Shown one piece after another: positions 9,758-17,981 of a stretch of 64,000 bases of DNA. Each line of letters begins with the position of its first letter. Position 1 is the first letter of the stretch. The translations under genes were made by a program, and so were the position numbers. The notes under the pieces are model-generated. The model worked only from the letters and a program-made list of their open reading frames with translations, was not told the origin of the DNA and did not search any database. Source of the DNA: Thermosediminibacter litoriperuensis. Lineage in GTDB: Bacteria; Bacillota; Thermosediminibacteria; Thermosediminibacterales; Thermosediminibacteraceae. The DNA is taken from the NCBI RefSeq assembly GCF_008124715.1, contig NZ_VNHO01000002.1, positions 1-64,000 on the forward strand, written 5' to 3'.

Positions 9758-11557
9758 TTGAACAATTTTTTTCGCAACGCCAGTTTCTACCTGCTGATAT
9801 TCATTCTGATTTTATCCCTAGTCCAGTGGTACTCTACTAAGAACGAAATCCAGGCCAGGGTGGGCTATACAGAGCTTATCCAGATGATCGATAAAGGCCA
9901 GGTCAGAGAAATCAAAATGATGGACAGCAATATAGAGGGCACTTTGAAAGACGGGCGTAAATTCTCGAGCTATGTCCCCGATAAAACGGTATTTATCGAG
10001 AGGATTCAGCCCAGGATAGACAGGGGAGAACTTATCCTCATCGCGCAACCGGTGCCGGCAGTGCCCTGGTGGTCCCAGATACTGCCCTCGGTTTTGATGG
10101 CATTGCTCTTCGTCGGCGCCTGGTTCTTCATAATGCAGCAGAGCCAGGGCGGAGGAAGCAGGGTGATGAGCTTCGGCAGGAGCAGGGCCAGGCTCCTCAC
10201 CGATGACAAGAGGAGGGTGACCTTTAAGGACGTAGCGGGTGTGGATGAGGCCAAGGAAGAACTTCAGGAAGTCGTGGAGTTTTTGAAACACCCCAAGAAA
10301 TTTATAGAGATGGGGGCGAGAATACCCAAGGGAGTGCTTCTGGTCGGTCCCCCCGGTACCGGCAAAACCCTGCTGGCCCGAGCCGTGGCCGGAGAAGCAG
10401 GCGTCCCCTTCTTCAGCATAAGCGGCTCGGATTTTGTGGAGATGTTCGTCGGCGTTGGCGCTGCCAGGGTTAGGGATCTATTCGAGCAGGCCAAGAAAAA
10501 CGCTCCGTGCATCGTTTTCATCGATGAGATCGACGCTGTCGGCAGGCAGAGGGGAGCGGGCCTGGGCGGCGGTCACGACGAAAGGGAACAGACGTTAAAC
10601 CAGCTCCTCGTCGAAATGGACGGTTTTACTGTAAATGAGGGCATCATAATAATTGCTGCCACCAACAGGCCGGATATCCTGGATCCGGCGCTTTTGAGGC
10701 CCGGCAGGTTCGACCGCCAGGTGGTGGTGGACCGCCCGGACGTCAAGGGCAGGGAAGAGATCCTGAAGGTCCACGCCAGGAGCAAACCCCTTGCCGATGA
10801 TGTTGATTTGGCGGTGCTGGCCCGGAGAACCCCGGGATTTACGGGAGCCGACCTGGAAAACCTGGTGAATGAGGCGGCGCTTCTGGCTGCCCGCAGGAAC
10901 AAGAAAAAAATCAACATGGAAGAGCTGGAAGAGGCCATTACAAAGGTGATAGCTGGACCGGAGAAAAAGAGCCGCATCATGACCGAGCGGGAAAGGCGCC
11001 TGGTGGCCTACCACGAGGCGGGCCACGCAGTGGTGGCGCAGCTCCTGCCCAACGTGGACCCGGTTCACGAAGTATCCATCATCCCCAGGGGAAGGGCGGG
11101 AGGTTATACACTGATACTCCCGAAAGAAGACCGTTTCTTCATGGGTAAAAGCGAACTGCTGGACCATGTGACCCATCTCCTGGGCGGCAGAGCATCCGAA
11201 GAATTGGTGCTGCAGGAAGTGAGCACCGGCGCCCAGAACGACCTGGAACGGGCTACGGACATAGCCCGCAGGATGGTTATGGAATACGGCATGAGCGAAA
11301 CTCTGGGTCCCATGACCCTGGGCCATAAACAGGAAGAGGTATTCCTGGGCAGGGACCTGGCCAGGGGCAGAAACTACAGCGAAGAGGTGGCTGCAGCGAT
11401 AGACAAGGAAGTGCGCAGCATCATAGACAAATGCTACAGCAAAGCGAAAACTCTGCTCAGCGAAAATATAAATAAGCTCCACAAGGTGGCGGAAGCCCTG
11501 CTGGAACGCGAGAAGCTCACGGAAGAGGAATTTCTCGAAGTTTTCGCCAGCGCCTGA
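9758..11557 (+). CDS. ftsH: ATP-dependent zinc metalloprotease FtsH
   Basis: Membrane-anchored AAA+ protease for quality control of membrane proteins. About 599 residues. Two N-terminal membrane helices flank a small extracytoplasmic domain. The AAA module has Walker A GPPGTGKT, Walker [10 protein letters not shown] and the SRH region; the protease domain has the zinc site HEAGH. An in-frame ATG at 9734 exists, but GGGAGGAG (9745-9752) points to the TTG at 9758, giving the typical MNNFFRN start. Confidence 0.96.
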   Translation: MNNFFRNASFYLLIFILILSLVQWYSTKNEIQARVGYTELIQMIDKGQVREIKMMDSNIEGTLKDGRKFSSYVPDKTVFIERIQPRIDRGELILIAQPVPAVPWWSQILPSVLMALLFVGAWFFIMQQSQGGGSRVMSFGRSRARLLTDDKRRVTFKDVAGVDEAKEELQEVVEFLKHPKKFIEMGARIPKGVLLVGPPGTGKTLLARAVAGEAGVPFFSISGSDFVEMFVGVGAARVRDLFEQAKKNAPCIVFIDEIDAVGRQRGAGLGGGHDEREQTLNQLLVEMDGFTVNEGIIIIAATNRPDILDPALLRPGRFDRQVVVDRPDVKGREEILKVHARSKPLADDVDLAVLARRTPGFTGADLENLVNEAALLAARRNKKKINMEELEEAITKVIAGPEKKSRIMTERERRLVAYHEAGHAVVAQLLPNVDPVHEVSIIPRGRAGGYTLILPKEDRFFMGKSELLDHVTHLLGGRASEELVLQEVSTGAQNDLERATDIARRMVMEYGMSETLGPMTLGHKQEEVFLGRDLARGRNYSEEVAAAIDKEVRSIIDKCYSKAKTLLSENINKLHKVAEALLEREKLTEEEFLEVFASA

Positions 11558-11567
11558 AAAGACATCG

Positions 11568-11600
11568 AATAGACTCACCCATCGTGGTGGGTCTATTTAT
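11568..11600 (+). terminator. Terminator after ftsH
   Basis: 12-bp inverted repeat AATAGACTCACC/GGTGGGTCTATT (one T-G pair) followed by a modest T-rich stretch, 11 nt after the stop codon. Confidence 0.75.
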
Positions 11601-11717
11601 TTTGGAATACAAATCGGAATGGGTGAAATTATAAAATATATATGGCAGATGCCCTCATAAGTTACACTGCCAAAATATACCGTAACAGTATTTTATCTGA
11701 GCGGGAAGGTGGTCCGG

Positions 11718-12164
11718 TTGAACATTTCTGGAGATCTGTTTTTTCTTATCGTTGCAATTATGGCAGGGGTTTTCATGGCCGTCCAGGGTTCCATGAACTC
11801 AGTGGTGAGCAGGGCCATAGGACTTTCGGGAGCTACTTTTATCGTCCATCTTACGGCGACCCTGATAATGACGGCGGTTATCCTTTCAGGTGCCGGCAAG
11901 AGTACCTGGGTCAATTACACCCGAGTGCCATGGTACGATTACCTGGGCGGTGCTATAGGTGTTCTGATCACGTACGCCGTGGTGATGAGCATACCCAGGC
12001 TGGGGGCAGCCGTGGCCACTACCGCTATCATCGTAGGCCAGGTACTGACTGCCTGCCTCCTGGACCATTTCGGTTTTTTCGGTCTTGAAAAAATGCCCTT
12101 CACGTGGATGCGGTTTCTGGGCTTAGTCCTGTTGTCAATAGGGGCTAAGCTGTTACTTAATTGA
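11718..12164 (+). CDS. Small DMT-type membrane protein (YdcZ/DUF606 family)
   Basis: About 148 residues with five hydrophobic helices. The opening AGVFMAVQGSMNSVVSRAIG resembles the DUF606/YdcZ branch of the drug/metabolite transporter superfamily, which work as short, often paired, subunits. No partner gene lies next to it, so it may act as a homodimer. The substrate is unknown. The TTG at 11718 fits the Shine-Dalgarno GGGAAGGTGG; a GTG at 11709 is also in frame. Confidence 0.75.
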   Translation: MNISGDLFFLIVAIMAGVFMAVQGSMNSVVSRAIGLSGATFIVHLTATLIMTAVILSGAGKSTWVNYTRVPWYDYLGGAIGVLITYAVVMSIPRLGAAVATTAIIVGQVLTACLLDHFGFFGLEKMPFTWMRFLGLVLLSIGAKLLLN

Positions 12165-12175
12165 TGGGAGAAAAC

Positions 12176-12204
12176 TTGACAATATTTTCCGGAAAACATA
12201 TAAT
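12176..12204 (+). promoter_or_regulatory. Consensus sigma-A promoter of the radical SAM-arsR unit
   Basis: Perfect TTGACA (12176-12181), 17-nt spacer and perfect TATAAT (12199-12204). This is one of the strongest promoters in the window by sequence. Confidence 0.85.
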
Positions 12205-12212
12205 AAAATCAA

Positions 12213-12228
12213 ACATATCATTATATGT
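12213..12228 (+). promoter_or_regulatory. Candidate ArsR-family operator
   Basis: Inverted repeat ACATAT-CATT-ATATGT lies just downstream of the -10 box, around the expected transcript start. A+T-rich palindromes of this kind are typical ArsR/SmtB operators. The ArsR-type gene is the second gene of the transcript, which suggests autoregulation. Binding is inferred. Confidence 0.5.
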
Positions 12229-12261
12229 AGATATAATTAATTTCCGGAGGGGGGTCTCAAT

Positions 12262-13641
12262 ATGGATCTTGCCAGGACTTACCTGGGAGAAAAGGTACTG
12301 GAGCAGGGCATCAAATTTCTGTTGAATGAACCGATAAATAATTTGGAAAAGATGATTGAATGGGTGGAAAAAATTCCCATGCCCGAACATCACAGGAAAA
12401 ATGTAGCTTCGGCAAAAAGATTCCTGCAAAACAAGGAAACCAACTGGTACAGACTGGCGGAAAGGCTACTCACCGGGACGCATCCCAACGTCAAGCAGAA
12501 ATTGGCCGTGAACTTTTTCGTGAATGCAAGCTTCCTCGGGGTGCCCAAGCAGATGGAAATGGCGAAAAAACTGGGCTGCTCGGTTCCGTGGGCGCTGCTG
12601 GTGGACCCGACGGAAAGATGTAACCTTAACTGTACCGGGTGCTGGGCCGGGGACTACCAGAAAAGAGAAGAGCTCAGTTACGAACAGCTTGACAGGATAT
12701 GCACGGAAGCTCAGGAACTTGGCATATTCTTTATAACGATGTCCGGCGGCGAACCCCTGCTGAGGAAGGACGATATATTAAAACTTGCCGAGAAACACAG
12801 TTCCATGGTATTCCACCTCTTCACCAACGGCACCCTGGTGAATGATGAACTGATCGAAGACATGCAGCGGGTGGGGAACTTAATTCTTGCCTTCAGCATA
12901 GAAGGGTTCGAGGAAACCACGGACCGGCGGCGGGGTAAGGGCGTTTTCAGGAAGGTAATGGAAGCCATGGATAAAATGAGAGAAGCCGGCCTTGTATACG
13001 GGGTATCCGTCACTTATACGAGACATAATACCGAAGAGCTGGCCAGCCCAGAATTCGTAGATATGCTGGTGGATAAAGGCGTGACCTTCGCCTGGTACTT
13101 TACGTACATCCCCATCGGCAAGGACGTGGACCTGGACATGATGGCAACGCCGGAACAGAGGGCCTACATTTACGACAGGATTCTGGAGTACAGGAAGACC
13201 AAACCCATATTGATAGTAGATTTCTGGAACGATGGCGAGGTTTCTAACGGCTGCATAGCCGGGGGCCGCAGATACCTTCACATAAACGCCCAGGGAGAAG
13301 TGGAGCCCTGCGCTTTTGTGCATTATTCTACGTGTAACATCAAGAACGTGAGCCTTAAGGAGGCTCTATGTTCACCTCTGATGAAGGCGTATCAGAAGCG
13401 GCAGCCCTTCAACATGAACATGAGGAGGCCGTGCCCCCTGATAGACAATCCCCAGATGCTGAAGGAAATAGTGGAGGAAAGCGGGGCCTACAGCACCCAG
13501 CTTACGGCCAACGAAACGGCTGCGGAATTTGCTGAAAAATTGAAGCCCTACGCCGAAAAATGGGGTGAAATTGCGGACAAAATCTGGTATGATAATAATA
13601 AACGGGTAGACGAAGCCGCTTGTAGGGAGGGAACTGATTGA
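12262..13641 (+). CDS. Radical SAM/SPASM-type protein of unknown substrate
   Basis: 459 residues. The radical SAM cluster motif CNLNCTGC (Cx3Cx2C) lies near residues 122-129, followed by the SGGEPLL glycine-rich motif. A C-terminal region with further Cys residues (around 332, 352, 360 and 392) suggests one or more auxiliary iron-sulfur clusters, as in SPASM proteins. An N-terminal helical extension of about 110 residues precedes the barrel. It is co-transcribed with an ArsR-type regulator whose start overlaps its stop codon. Family members of similar layout act on lipids or peptides, but no substrate can be assigned from sequence. Confidence 0.85.
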   Translation: MDLARTYLGEKVLEQGIKFLLNEPINNLEKMIEWVEKIPMPEHHRKNVASAKRFLQNKETNWYRLAERLLTGTHPNVKQKLAVNFFVNASFLGVPKQMEMAKKLGCSVPWALLVDPTERCNLNCTGCWAGDYQKREELSYEQLDRICTEAQELGIFFITMSGGEPLLRKDDILKLAEKHSSMVFHLFTNGTLVNDELIEDMQRVGNLILAFSIEGFEETTDRRRGKGVFRKVMEAMDKMREAGLVYGVSVTYTRHNTEELASPEFVDMLVDKGVTFAWYFTYIPIGKDVDLDMMATPEQRAYIYDRILEYRKTKPILIVDFWNDGEVSNGCIAGGRRYLHINAQGEVEPCAFVHYSTCNIKNVSLKEALCSPLMKAYQKRQPFNMNMRRPCPLIDNPQMLKEIVEESGAYSTQLTANETAAEFAEKLKPYAEKWGEIADKIWYDNNKRVDEAACREGTD

Positions 13642-13946
13642 CATTGAATCTGACGGAATCCAAAGTGCAGTTTTTAGAAAGCCTCGCCGACAGGACCAGA
13701 TTGAGAATTGTGGAAGCTTTAAGAGAAAGAGAAAAGACCGTAAGCCAGCTGGTCCAGGAATTGGGAGCCACCCAGTCCAATATTTCCGGGCACCTGAGGT
13801 TGCTGAAAATAAGCGGCATAATAAAAAGCCGCCAGGAGGGGAAATACGTTTATTACAGCTTGAGCAGCAGTGCTATTGCCGATTTTCTTACAAAACTTGA
13901 GGACATGCTCGCGGTGATGAGAAGGGAAGCCCTGGAAGGCGCGTGA
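13638..13946 (+). CDS. ArsR/SmtB-family transcriptional regulator
   Basis: 102 residues forming a single winged-helix domain: LADRTRLRIVEALRE, then the recognition helix region ELGATQSNISGHLRLLK, then the wing around SRQEGKYVYYSL. No clear Cys metal-binding motif (such as CxC in helix 3) is visible, so it may sense something other than metal. The start is a TTG overlapping the radical SAM stop by 4 nt, after GGGAGG. Probable repressor of its own operon. Confidence 0.88.
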   Translation: MTLNLTESKVQFLESLADRTRLRIVEALREREKTVSQLVQELGATQSNISGHLRLLKISGIIKSRQEGKYVYYSLSSSAIADFLTKLEDMLAVMRREALEGA

Positions 13947-13963
13947 GCCGGGCTTCCCTTTTT
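13924..13963 (+). terminator. Terminator overlapping the arsR 3' end
   Basis: GGGAAGCCC (13924-13932) and GGGCTTCCC (13950-13958) form a 9-bp stem followed by TTTTT. The left arm is inside the coding sequence. Confidence 0.85.
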
Positions 13964-14002
13964 ATGTATCGATATACGCCGGAGATCGCGCCAAATACCA
14001 CC

Positions 14003-15100
14003 TTACGAGCCGTATTTTTCCGCCCCTGGCTTCATTGAGCGCCGGGCTCCCATTGCAAAATGACAAACGTTCCGGCTTTTTTCATAGTTACGGCAGGCCC
14101 CGCCGATATACGCCGCGAGTTCCAGGACTCTCATAGTGTAGCCGTACTCATTATCGTACCATGCCAGGACTTTTACAACCCTGTTGTCTATAACCATAGT
14201 GGAAAGGCCGTCGACTACGGCAGAGTGAGGATTTTTCAAAAAGTCGGTGGAAACCAGAGGCTCCTCAGTATAATCCAATATACCCTTTAACTCTCCTTGA
14301 GATGCGTCCTTGAATAAACTGTTTACCTCTTCTTTCGTGGTAGGTTTCTCCACATTAGCCACAAAATCTATTATTGACACCGACGGAGTAGGAACTCTGA
14401 AGGCACAGCCGTTCAATTTCCCCGAAAGATGGGGAATAACAAGGCCTATGGCTTTAGCAGCCCCGGTGGTAGTAGGAATTATAGACATGGCCGCTGCTCT
14501 CGCCCGCCTGAGGTCTTTATGAGTCTTGTCCACCAGATGCTGGTCGGCGGTATAAGCGTGTACAGTCGACATCGATCCGTTGATTATCTTTAGGTTTTCA
14601 TCCAGTACTTTGACCACCGGTGCAAGGCAATTGGTGGTGCAGGATGCCGAAGACAGGATAAAATCTCTTTCAGGGTAGAAATCTCCTTCATTGACGCCCA
14701 TGACAATGGTTCTGTCCACGTCCTCGGCTGGAGCCGTGATTATGACTCTTTTAGCTCCGGCTTTTAAATGTTTTTCCGCATCCTGGCGTTTTCTTAATTT
14801 GCCCGTGGATTCGATAACTATCTCTATCCCCAGTTCATCCCAGGGCAAGTTCTCTGGATCTTTTTCGGCAAAAAAAGGAATCGGTTTTCCGTTTATTATC
14901 AGAGCATCATCGGATGCCTCTATGCTGCCGGGGAAAACGCCGTAAACGGAGTCATATTTGAAGAGGTGAGCATGGGGCCTTGGGCCGCTAGTGCTGTTGA
15001 TAGCCGCTACCTCTAGCTCGGGCTTGTTGCCTTCCACCCAGATTCGCAAGGCGTTTTTTCCTATCCTCCCAAAACCGTTTATTGCAACCCTCACCTTCAT
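14003..15100 (-). CDS. gap: Glyceraldehyde-3-phosphate dehydrogenase with C-terminal extension
   Basis: Interconverts glyceraldehyde-3-phosphate and 1,3-bisphosphoglycerate. The NAD(P) fold starts with VAINGFGRIG; the active site SASCTTNC and the WYDNEYGY segment are intact. The start at 15100 follows AAGGGAGG. Two oddities: the residue after the second beta strand is not the NAD-selecting Asp (INSTSG instead of IND), which resembles Gap2/NADP-using types; and 33 residues follow the normal end at LAAYI, giving 365 instead of about 335. It is leftward and away from pgk/tpi. Confidence 0.92.
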   Translation of the reverse strand: MKVRVAINGFGRIGKNALRIWVEGNKPELEVAAINSTSGPRPHAHLFKYDSVYGVFPGSIEASDDALIINGKPIPFFAEKDPENLPWDELGIEIVIESTGKLRKRQDAEKHLKAGAKRVIITAPAEDVDRTIVMGVNEGDFYPERDFILSSASCTTNCLAPVVKVLDENLKIINGSMSTVHAYTADQHLVDKTHKDLRRARAAAMSIIPTTTGAAKAIGLVIPHLSGKLNGCAFRVPTPSVSIIDFVANVEKPTTKEEVNSLFKDASQGELKGILDYTEEPLVSTDFLKNPHSAVVDGLSTMVIDNRVVKVLAWYDNEYGYTMRVLELAAYIGGACRNYEKSRNVCHFAMGARRSMKPGAEKYGS

Positions 15101-15268
15101 GAATAAAGCCTCCCTTAAATTTTTTAATGACTGCAAATAATTATATCACAATAAGTCTTATTATGCTATATTATATTAAATTTATCAGTTAAATAATACA
15201 ACACAATACTTTAATAAACCCAAATTGGTATGTATAAATGATGTATCTCTTTCTACAAAACTTGAGGC

Positions 15269-15814
15269 GTGCTCGCAGCCATCATTAATGCCCGGCTATC
15301 GTTGAAAGGGCCGGCTTGTCATTATAAAAGCCGGGTGAATCTGAATACACTTCTTTTACCTTACGTATACAATTATCTAAAATTAGATTCCAGAGGATAT
15401 GGAATTATATTGTCTTTTAAGGGATCATCAATGCTTATTTCATCATTATTTATGCCAGTTCTAATAAATAAATTCAGTGAAATCACGGTTTTTAAATTAG
15501 GAGTAACAGGCCTCGGGTTAGTCCTTCTGTTGTTCCCCCTAAATGAGATATTTGCACTTGCGGCAATTCTACAGTCCCTGAACGGAATATTTAATTTAAT
15601 GTATTCAGTCACAAGAACAACGATAATTCAAAAGCATGGAGAAAATCAGTATCTAGGCAGAGTTTTCAGTACAAATTCGATGTTCATTAACATCGCTTCA
15701 GTCATAAGTTTAAGCACCTCTGGTTTTTTGGCCGAGATCACAAGCGTAAGATTTGTGTTAATTGTCGCAGGCTTAATAGTATTACTGGCGGGACCCTATC
15801 TATATTTAATATAA
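15269..15814 (+). pseudogene. MFS transporter remnant (C-terminal half)
   Basis: The 181-codon frame encodes about six membrane helices that look like the second half of a major facilitator. Convincing similarity starts at about codon 23 (VNLNTLLLPYV). No N-terminal half with the first six helices lies upstream, so this is probably a decayed gene. It is A+T-richer than its neighbours. A 13-nt identity with the 3' end of the arsR gene (13890-13902) lies just in front (15255-15267), suggesting that a second regulator-transporter pair was lost here. Confidence 0.65.
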
Positions 15815-16015
15815 AAGAGCCGGATACCGTTTTGACCCAATAAATGTTTGATTTTCTTTTGGCCTATTTATGGTTATGCCTGACGGCAATTGCTTTAAAA
15901 ACTAACGCCGTGTCGAGACTTGCAAGCTCACTTTGCGAAAATGTTCTATCTCATTTCCTCGAATATTTAATAGTTATATAATATGGGGATATTACGGGGA
16001 AGGAGGGGTTGATCC
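15815..16015. other. A+T-rich spacer
   Basis: No coding potential or known RNA recognised. A TATAAT at 15977-15982 could be the -10 box of the small gene that follows; no good -35 is spaced from it. Confidence 0.4.
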
Positions 16016-16309
16016 GTGAAGCCGGTGAAGACGGGAATGGAAACGGAGGATTTGCTTGTATTACTGAGATTGATGAATTTTGGTATGGGGATTTTAACTG
16101 TATTATTTTCTTTCAGGCTTTTTTTTAAAAACAAAAGCCTGTTTCCACTCTTTATAGCAGCAGCCATCATAACCGCGGGTCCTGTGGAAGACTTGATCAT
16201 GAGCCGGGTGAGTCCGGAACAGCGACCGGTGATAGACCAGCTCACGAGCCTGGGCTTTCTGGTGTTTCTGTTTCTGGCTTTATTGAGCTCCCACTTAAAA
16301 GCCGGGTGA
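16016..16309 (+). CDS. Small membrane protein of unknown function
   Basis: 97 residues with three hydrophobic helices (about residues 22-38, 43-60 and 76-93). GTG start at 16016 after GGAAGGAGGGG. I do not recognise the family. It has no close neighbours on its strand. The 3' end overlaps a 13-bp inverted repeat that probably terminates a transcript coming from the opposite side. Confidence 0.6.
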   Translation: MKPVKTGMETEDLLVLLRLMNFGMGILTVLFSFRLFFKNKSLFPLFIAAAIITAGPVEDLIMSRVSPEQRPVIDQLTSLGFLVFLFLALLSSHLKAG

Positions 16310-16327
16310 ACTTAAAGTTCACCCGGC
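16296..16327 (-). terminator. Hairpin terminator of a leftward transcript
   Basis: Perfect 13-bp inverted repeat GCCGGGTGAACTT/AAGTTCACCCGGC (16301-16313, 16315-16327). Only the minus strand continues into a T-run (TTTTAAG); the plus strand continues into CGAAAGG. It therefore suits a transcript moving leftward. Confidence 0.6.
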
Positions 16328-16416
16328 CGAAAGGTATTGAAGTTAAAACCTACGTAAAGACTCTTTCCAGGTATGATCATACCCACTTCCGCCTTTAAAA
16401 CACGAATACGAAACAA
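16312..16416 (-). CDS. Candidate small ORF behind an ECF-type promoter
   Basis: A 34-codon frame starting with TTG at 16416 behind TAGGGGTG, or 22 codons from the ATG at 16380. It ends at 16312 inside the terminator hairpin. It begins about 50 nt after the predicted start of a transcript from the ECF-type promoter at 16466-16494. The product is basic then Gly/Phe/Asn-rich and not recognised. The transcript could equally be a non-coding RNA of about 160 nt. Confidence 0.3.
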   Translation of the reverse strand: MFRIRVLKAEVGMIIPGKSLYVGFNFNTFRPGEL

Positions 16417-16465
16417 GACACCCCTAAACGTAGAAGAATTCTTGTTGTATTTTTCCCCTCATAAT

Positions 16466-16494
16466 ATAGTCGTTTTATCACCCCAAAAAGTTCC
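16466..16494 (-). promoter_or_regulatory. ECF sigma-type promoter, leftward copy
   Basis: On the minus strand: GGAAC, 17 nt, CGACTAT. The hexamers and 13 of 17 spacer bases are identical to the copies at 38310 and 40923. It points left toward a short region ending in a hairpin at 16301-16327. Confidence 0.65.
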
Positions 16495-16567
16495 CTGAAA
16501 AAATAAAAATTTTTTTGAACGCGCATTACAGGTATACCGGCAGATGCAGTTCATTTTAGGATCACAC

Positions 16568-16596
16568 ATCAACGCTGCTCCTCAGCGTTGATTTTT
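16568..16596 (+). terminator. Hairpin terminator upstream of the pantothenate transporter gene
   Basis: ATCAACGCTG-CTCCT-CAGCGTTGAT followed by TTTTTCT. No gene ends just upstream on this strand, so it may be an attenuator in the leader of the downstream genes or end an unknown small RNA. Confidence 0.75.
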
Positions 16597-16666
16597 CTCA
16601 TATTTATGATAAAATAATGCTGTAATTTGTCCGGCATCCGGGAGGAGCCGGAACGGAGGTGAAAAA

Positions 16667-17188
16667 ATGAATAGGAGCAGGACGAAGGGAGCGGTACGGC
16701 GGGCCAGGTCCCTGGCGATAGCGGGGGTTTTGGGCGCCGTCTCCATAGTGCTGGGGATGACTCCCCTGGGGTTTATACCCGTTCCCACGGCCGCGGGACA
16801 TGCCACTATAATGCATATCCCGGCCGTACTGGCAGGAGTGCTGGAAGGACCGGTTACAGGCGGCCTTGTGGGCCTGATCTTCGGCCTTCACAGCTTCATC
16901 AGGATGGGTTCCCCGCTGTTTGCCGATCCCGTAATTGCCGTTTTGCCCAGGATCATAATCGGGGTGGTGGCGCACCTTGCATACCGGCTGACCGGCAGTG
17001 TGGCCCTGGCGGCGGCTCTCGGCACCGTGACCAATACGGCCGGTGTTCTGGGCCTGGCGGTTGTTAGGGGATATATCGCCGCACCGGTGGCCTGGGGCAT
17101 AGCTGTGACCCACGGCATCCCCGAGGTGGTGGTTGCCGTCTTATTAACCACCCTGGTCTACAAGAGCCTGAAAATAACGAGAAGGTGA
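16667..17188 (+). CDS. panT: ECF transporter S component, probable pantothenate specificity
   Basis: 173 residues, six hydrophobic segments, and the AAGHATIMHIPAVLAGVLEG and GLVGLIFGLHSF stretches typical of the PanT-like S components of group II energy-coupling-factor transporters. These share an EcfA/A'/T energising module encoded elsewhere. The gene lies 4 nt before coaX, the first enzyme of CoA synthesis from pantothenate, which supports the substrate. ATG after GGAACGGAGGTG. Confidence 0.85.
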   Translation: MNRSRTKGAVRRARSLAIAGVLGAVSIVLGMTPLGFIPVPTAAGHATIMHIPAVLAGVLEGPVTGGLVGLIFGLHSFIRMGSPLFADPVIAVLPRIIIGVVAHLAYRLTGSVALAAALGTVTNTAGVLGLAVVRGYIAAPVAWGIAVTHGIPEVVVAVLLTTLVYKSLKITRR

Positions 17189-17192
17189 AAAC

Positions 17193-17981
17193 GTGCTTCT
17201 TACCATCGATGTTGGCAATACCAATATAGTATTCGGGATATACAGGGGCAAGGACCTTCTCACCCACTGGAGAGTGTCCACCCATAAGGAGCAGACGGAA
17301 GATGAGTACGGCATACTTCTGAAAAACCTCCTGGCGGATACCGGAATAGACTTCCGGCAAATAAAGGGGGTCGTAATATCGTCGGTGGTCCCGACCATTA
17401 CGCCCTATCTGGAGAAAATGTGCGGTAAATACCTGGGAATTAAGCCCCTGGTGGTGGGGCCGGGTATAAAAACGGGTATAAATATAAAAGTGGAAAATCC
17501 CCGGGAGGTCGGGGCCGACAGAATAGTCAATATGGTGGGGGCGTATCACAAGTATAAAGCCCCCCTTATTGTGGTGGATTTCGGGACCGCCACCACTTTT
17601 GATGCGGTCAGTGCCGATCTGGAGTTCCTGGGTGGTGCCATAGCTCCCGGCCTTACAATTTCCGCGGAAGCCCTTTTCAGGAGTGCTTCAAGGCTGTACC
17701 GTGTGGAGATAATCAAGCCGGAGAGGGTTATAGGTAAAAATACCGTTACAAATATTCAATCGGGGCTGTTTTTCGGATACGCGGGACTGGTGGATAATAT
17801 CGTTGAGCGGATGAAAGAGGAAATGAGAGAAGAAATTGGAGAAGATAATATATTCGTGGTGGCTACAGGTGGGCTTGCCCAACTTATTTCCGGAGGCACC
17901 AGGACCGTAGATAAGGTGGACCCCATGCTCACTTTAGAGGGGCTGAGGATAATCTATGAAAAGAACTCTGAACCGTTATAG
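17193..17981 (+). CDS. coaX: Type III pantothenate kinase
   Basis: Phosphorylates pantothenate, the first step of CoA synthesis. 262 residues of the ASKHA fold: phosphate-1 motif [11 protein letters not shown], then [12 protein letters not shown] and [14 protein letters not shown] start at 17193 after AGAAGGTGA. The last 26 nt overlap dus, where a GGGAAAACC/GGTTTTCCC inverted repeat also lies (about 17981-18002). Confidence 0.94.
   Translation: MLLTIDVGNTNIVFGIYRGKDLLTHWRVSTHKEQTEDEYGILLKNLLADTGIDFRQIKGVVISSVVPTITPYLEKMCGKYLGIKPLVVGPGIKTGINIKVENPREVGADRIVNMVGAYHKYKAPLIVVDFGTATTFDAVSADLEFLGGAIAPGLTISAEALFRSASRLYRVEIIKPERVIGKNTVTNIQSGLFFGYAGLVDNIVERMKEEMREEIGEDNIFVVATGGLAQLISGGTRTVDKVDPMLTLEGLRIIYEKNSEPL

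Noticed and set aside
10595-11578. Long open frame on the minus strand opposite ftsH (327 codons)
   Set aside because: Lies entirely over a well-supported FtsH gene, is composed of low-plausibility residues (His/Gln-rich), and has no ribosome-binding site.
16515-16538. Sigma-A promoter (TTGAAC/TATACC) upstream of the pantothenate transporter gene
   Set aside because: The spacer is only 12 nt, too short to support.
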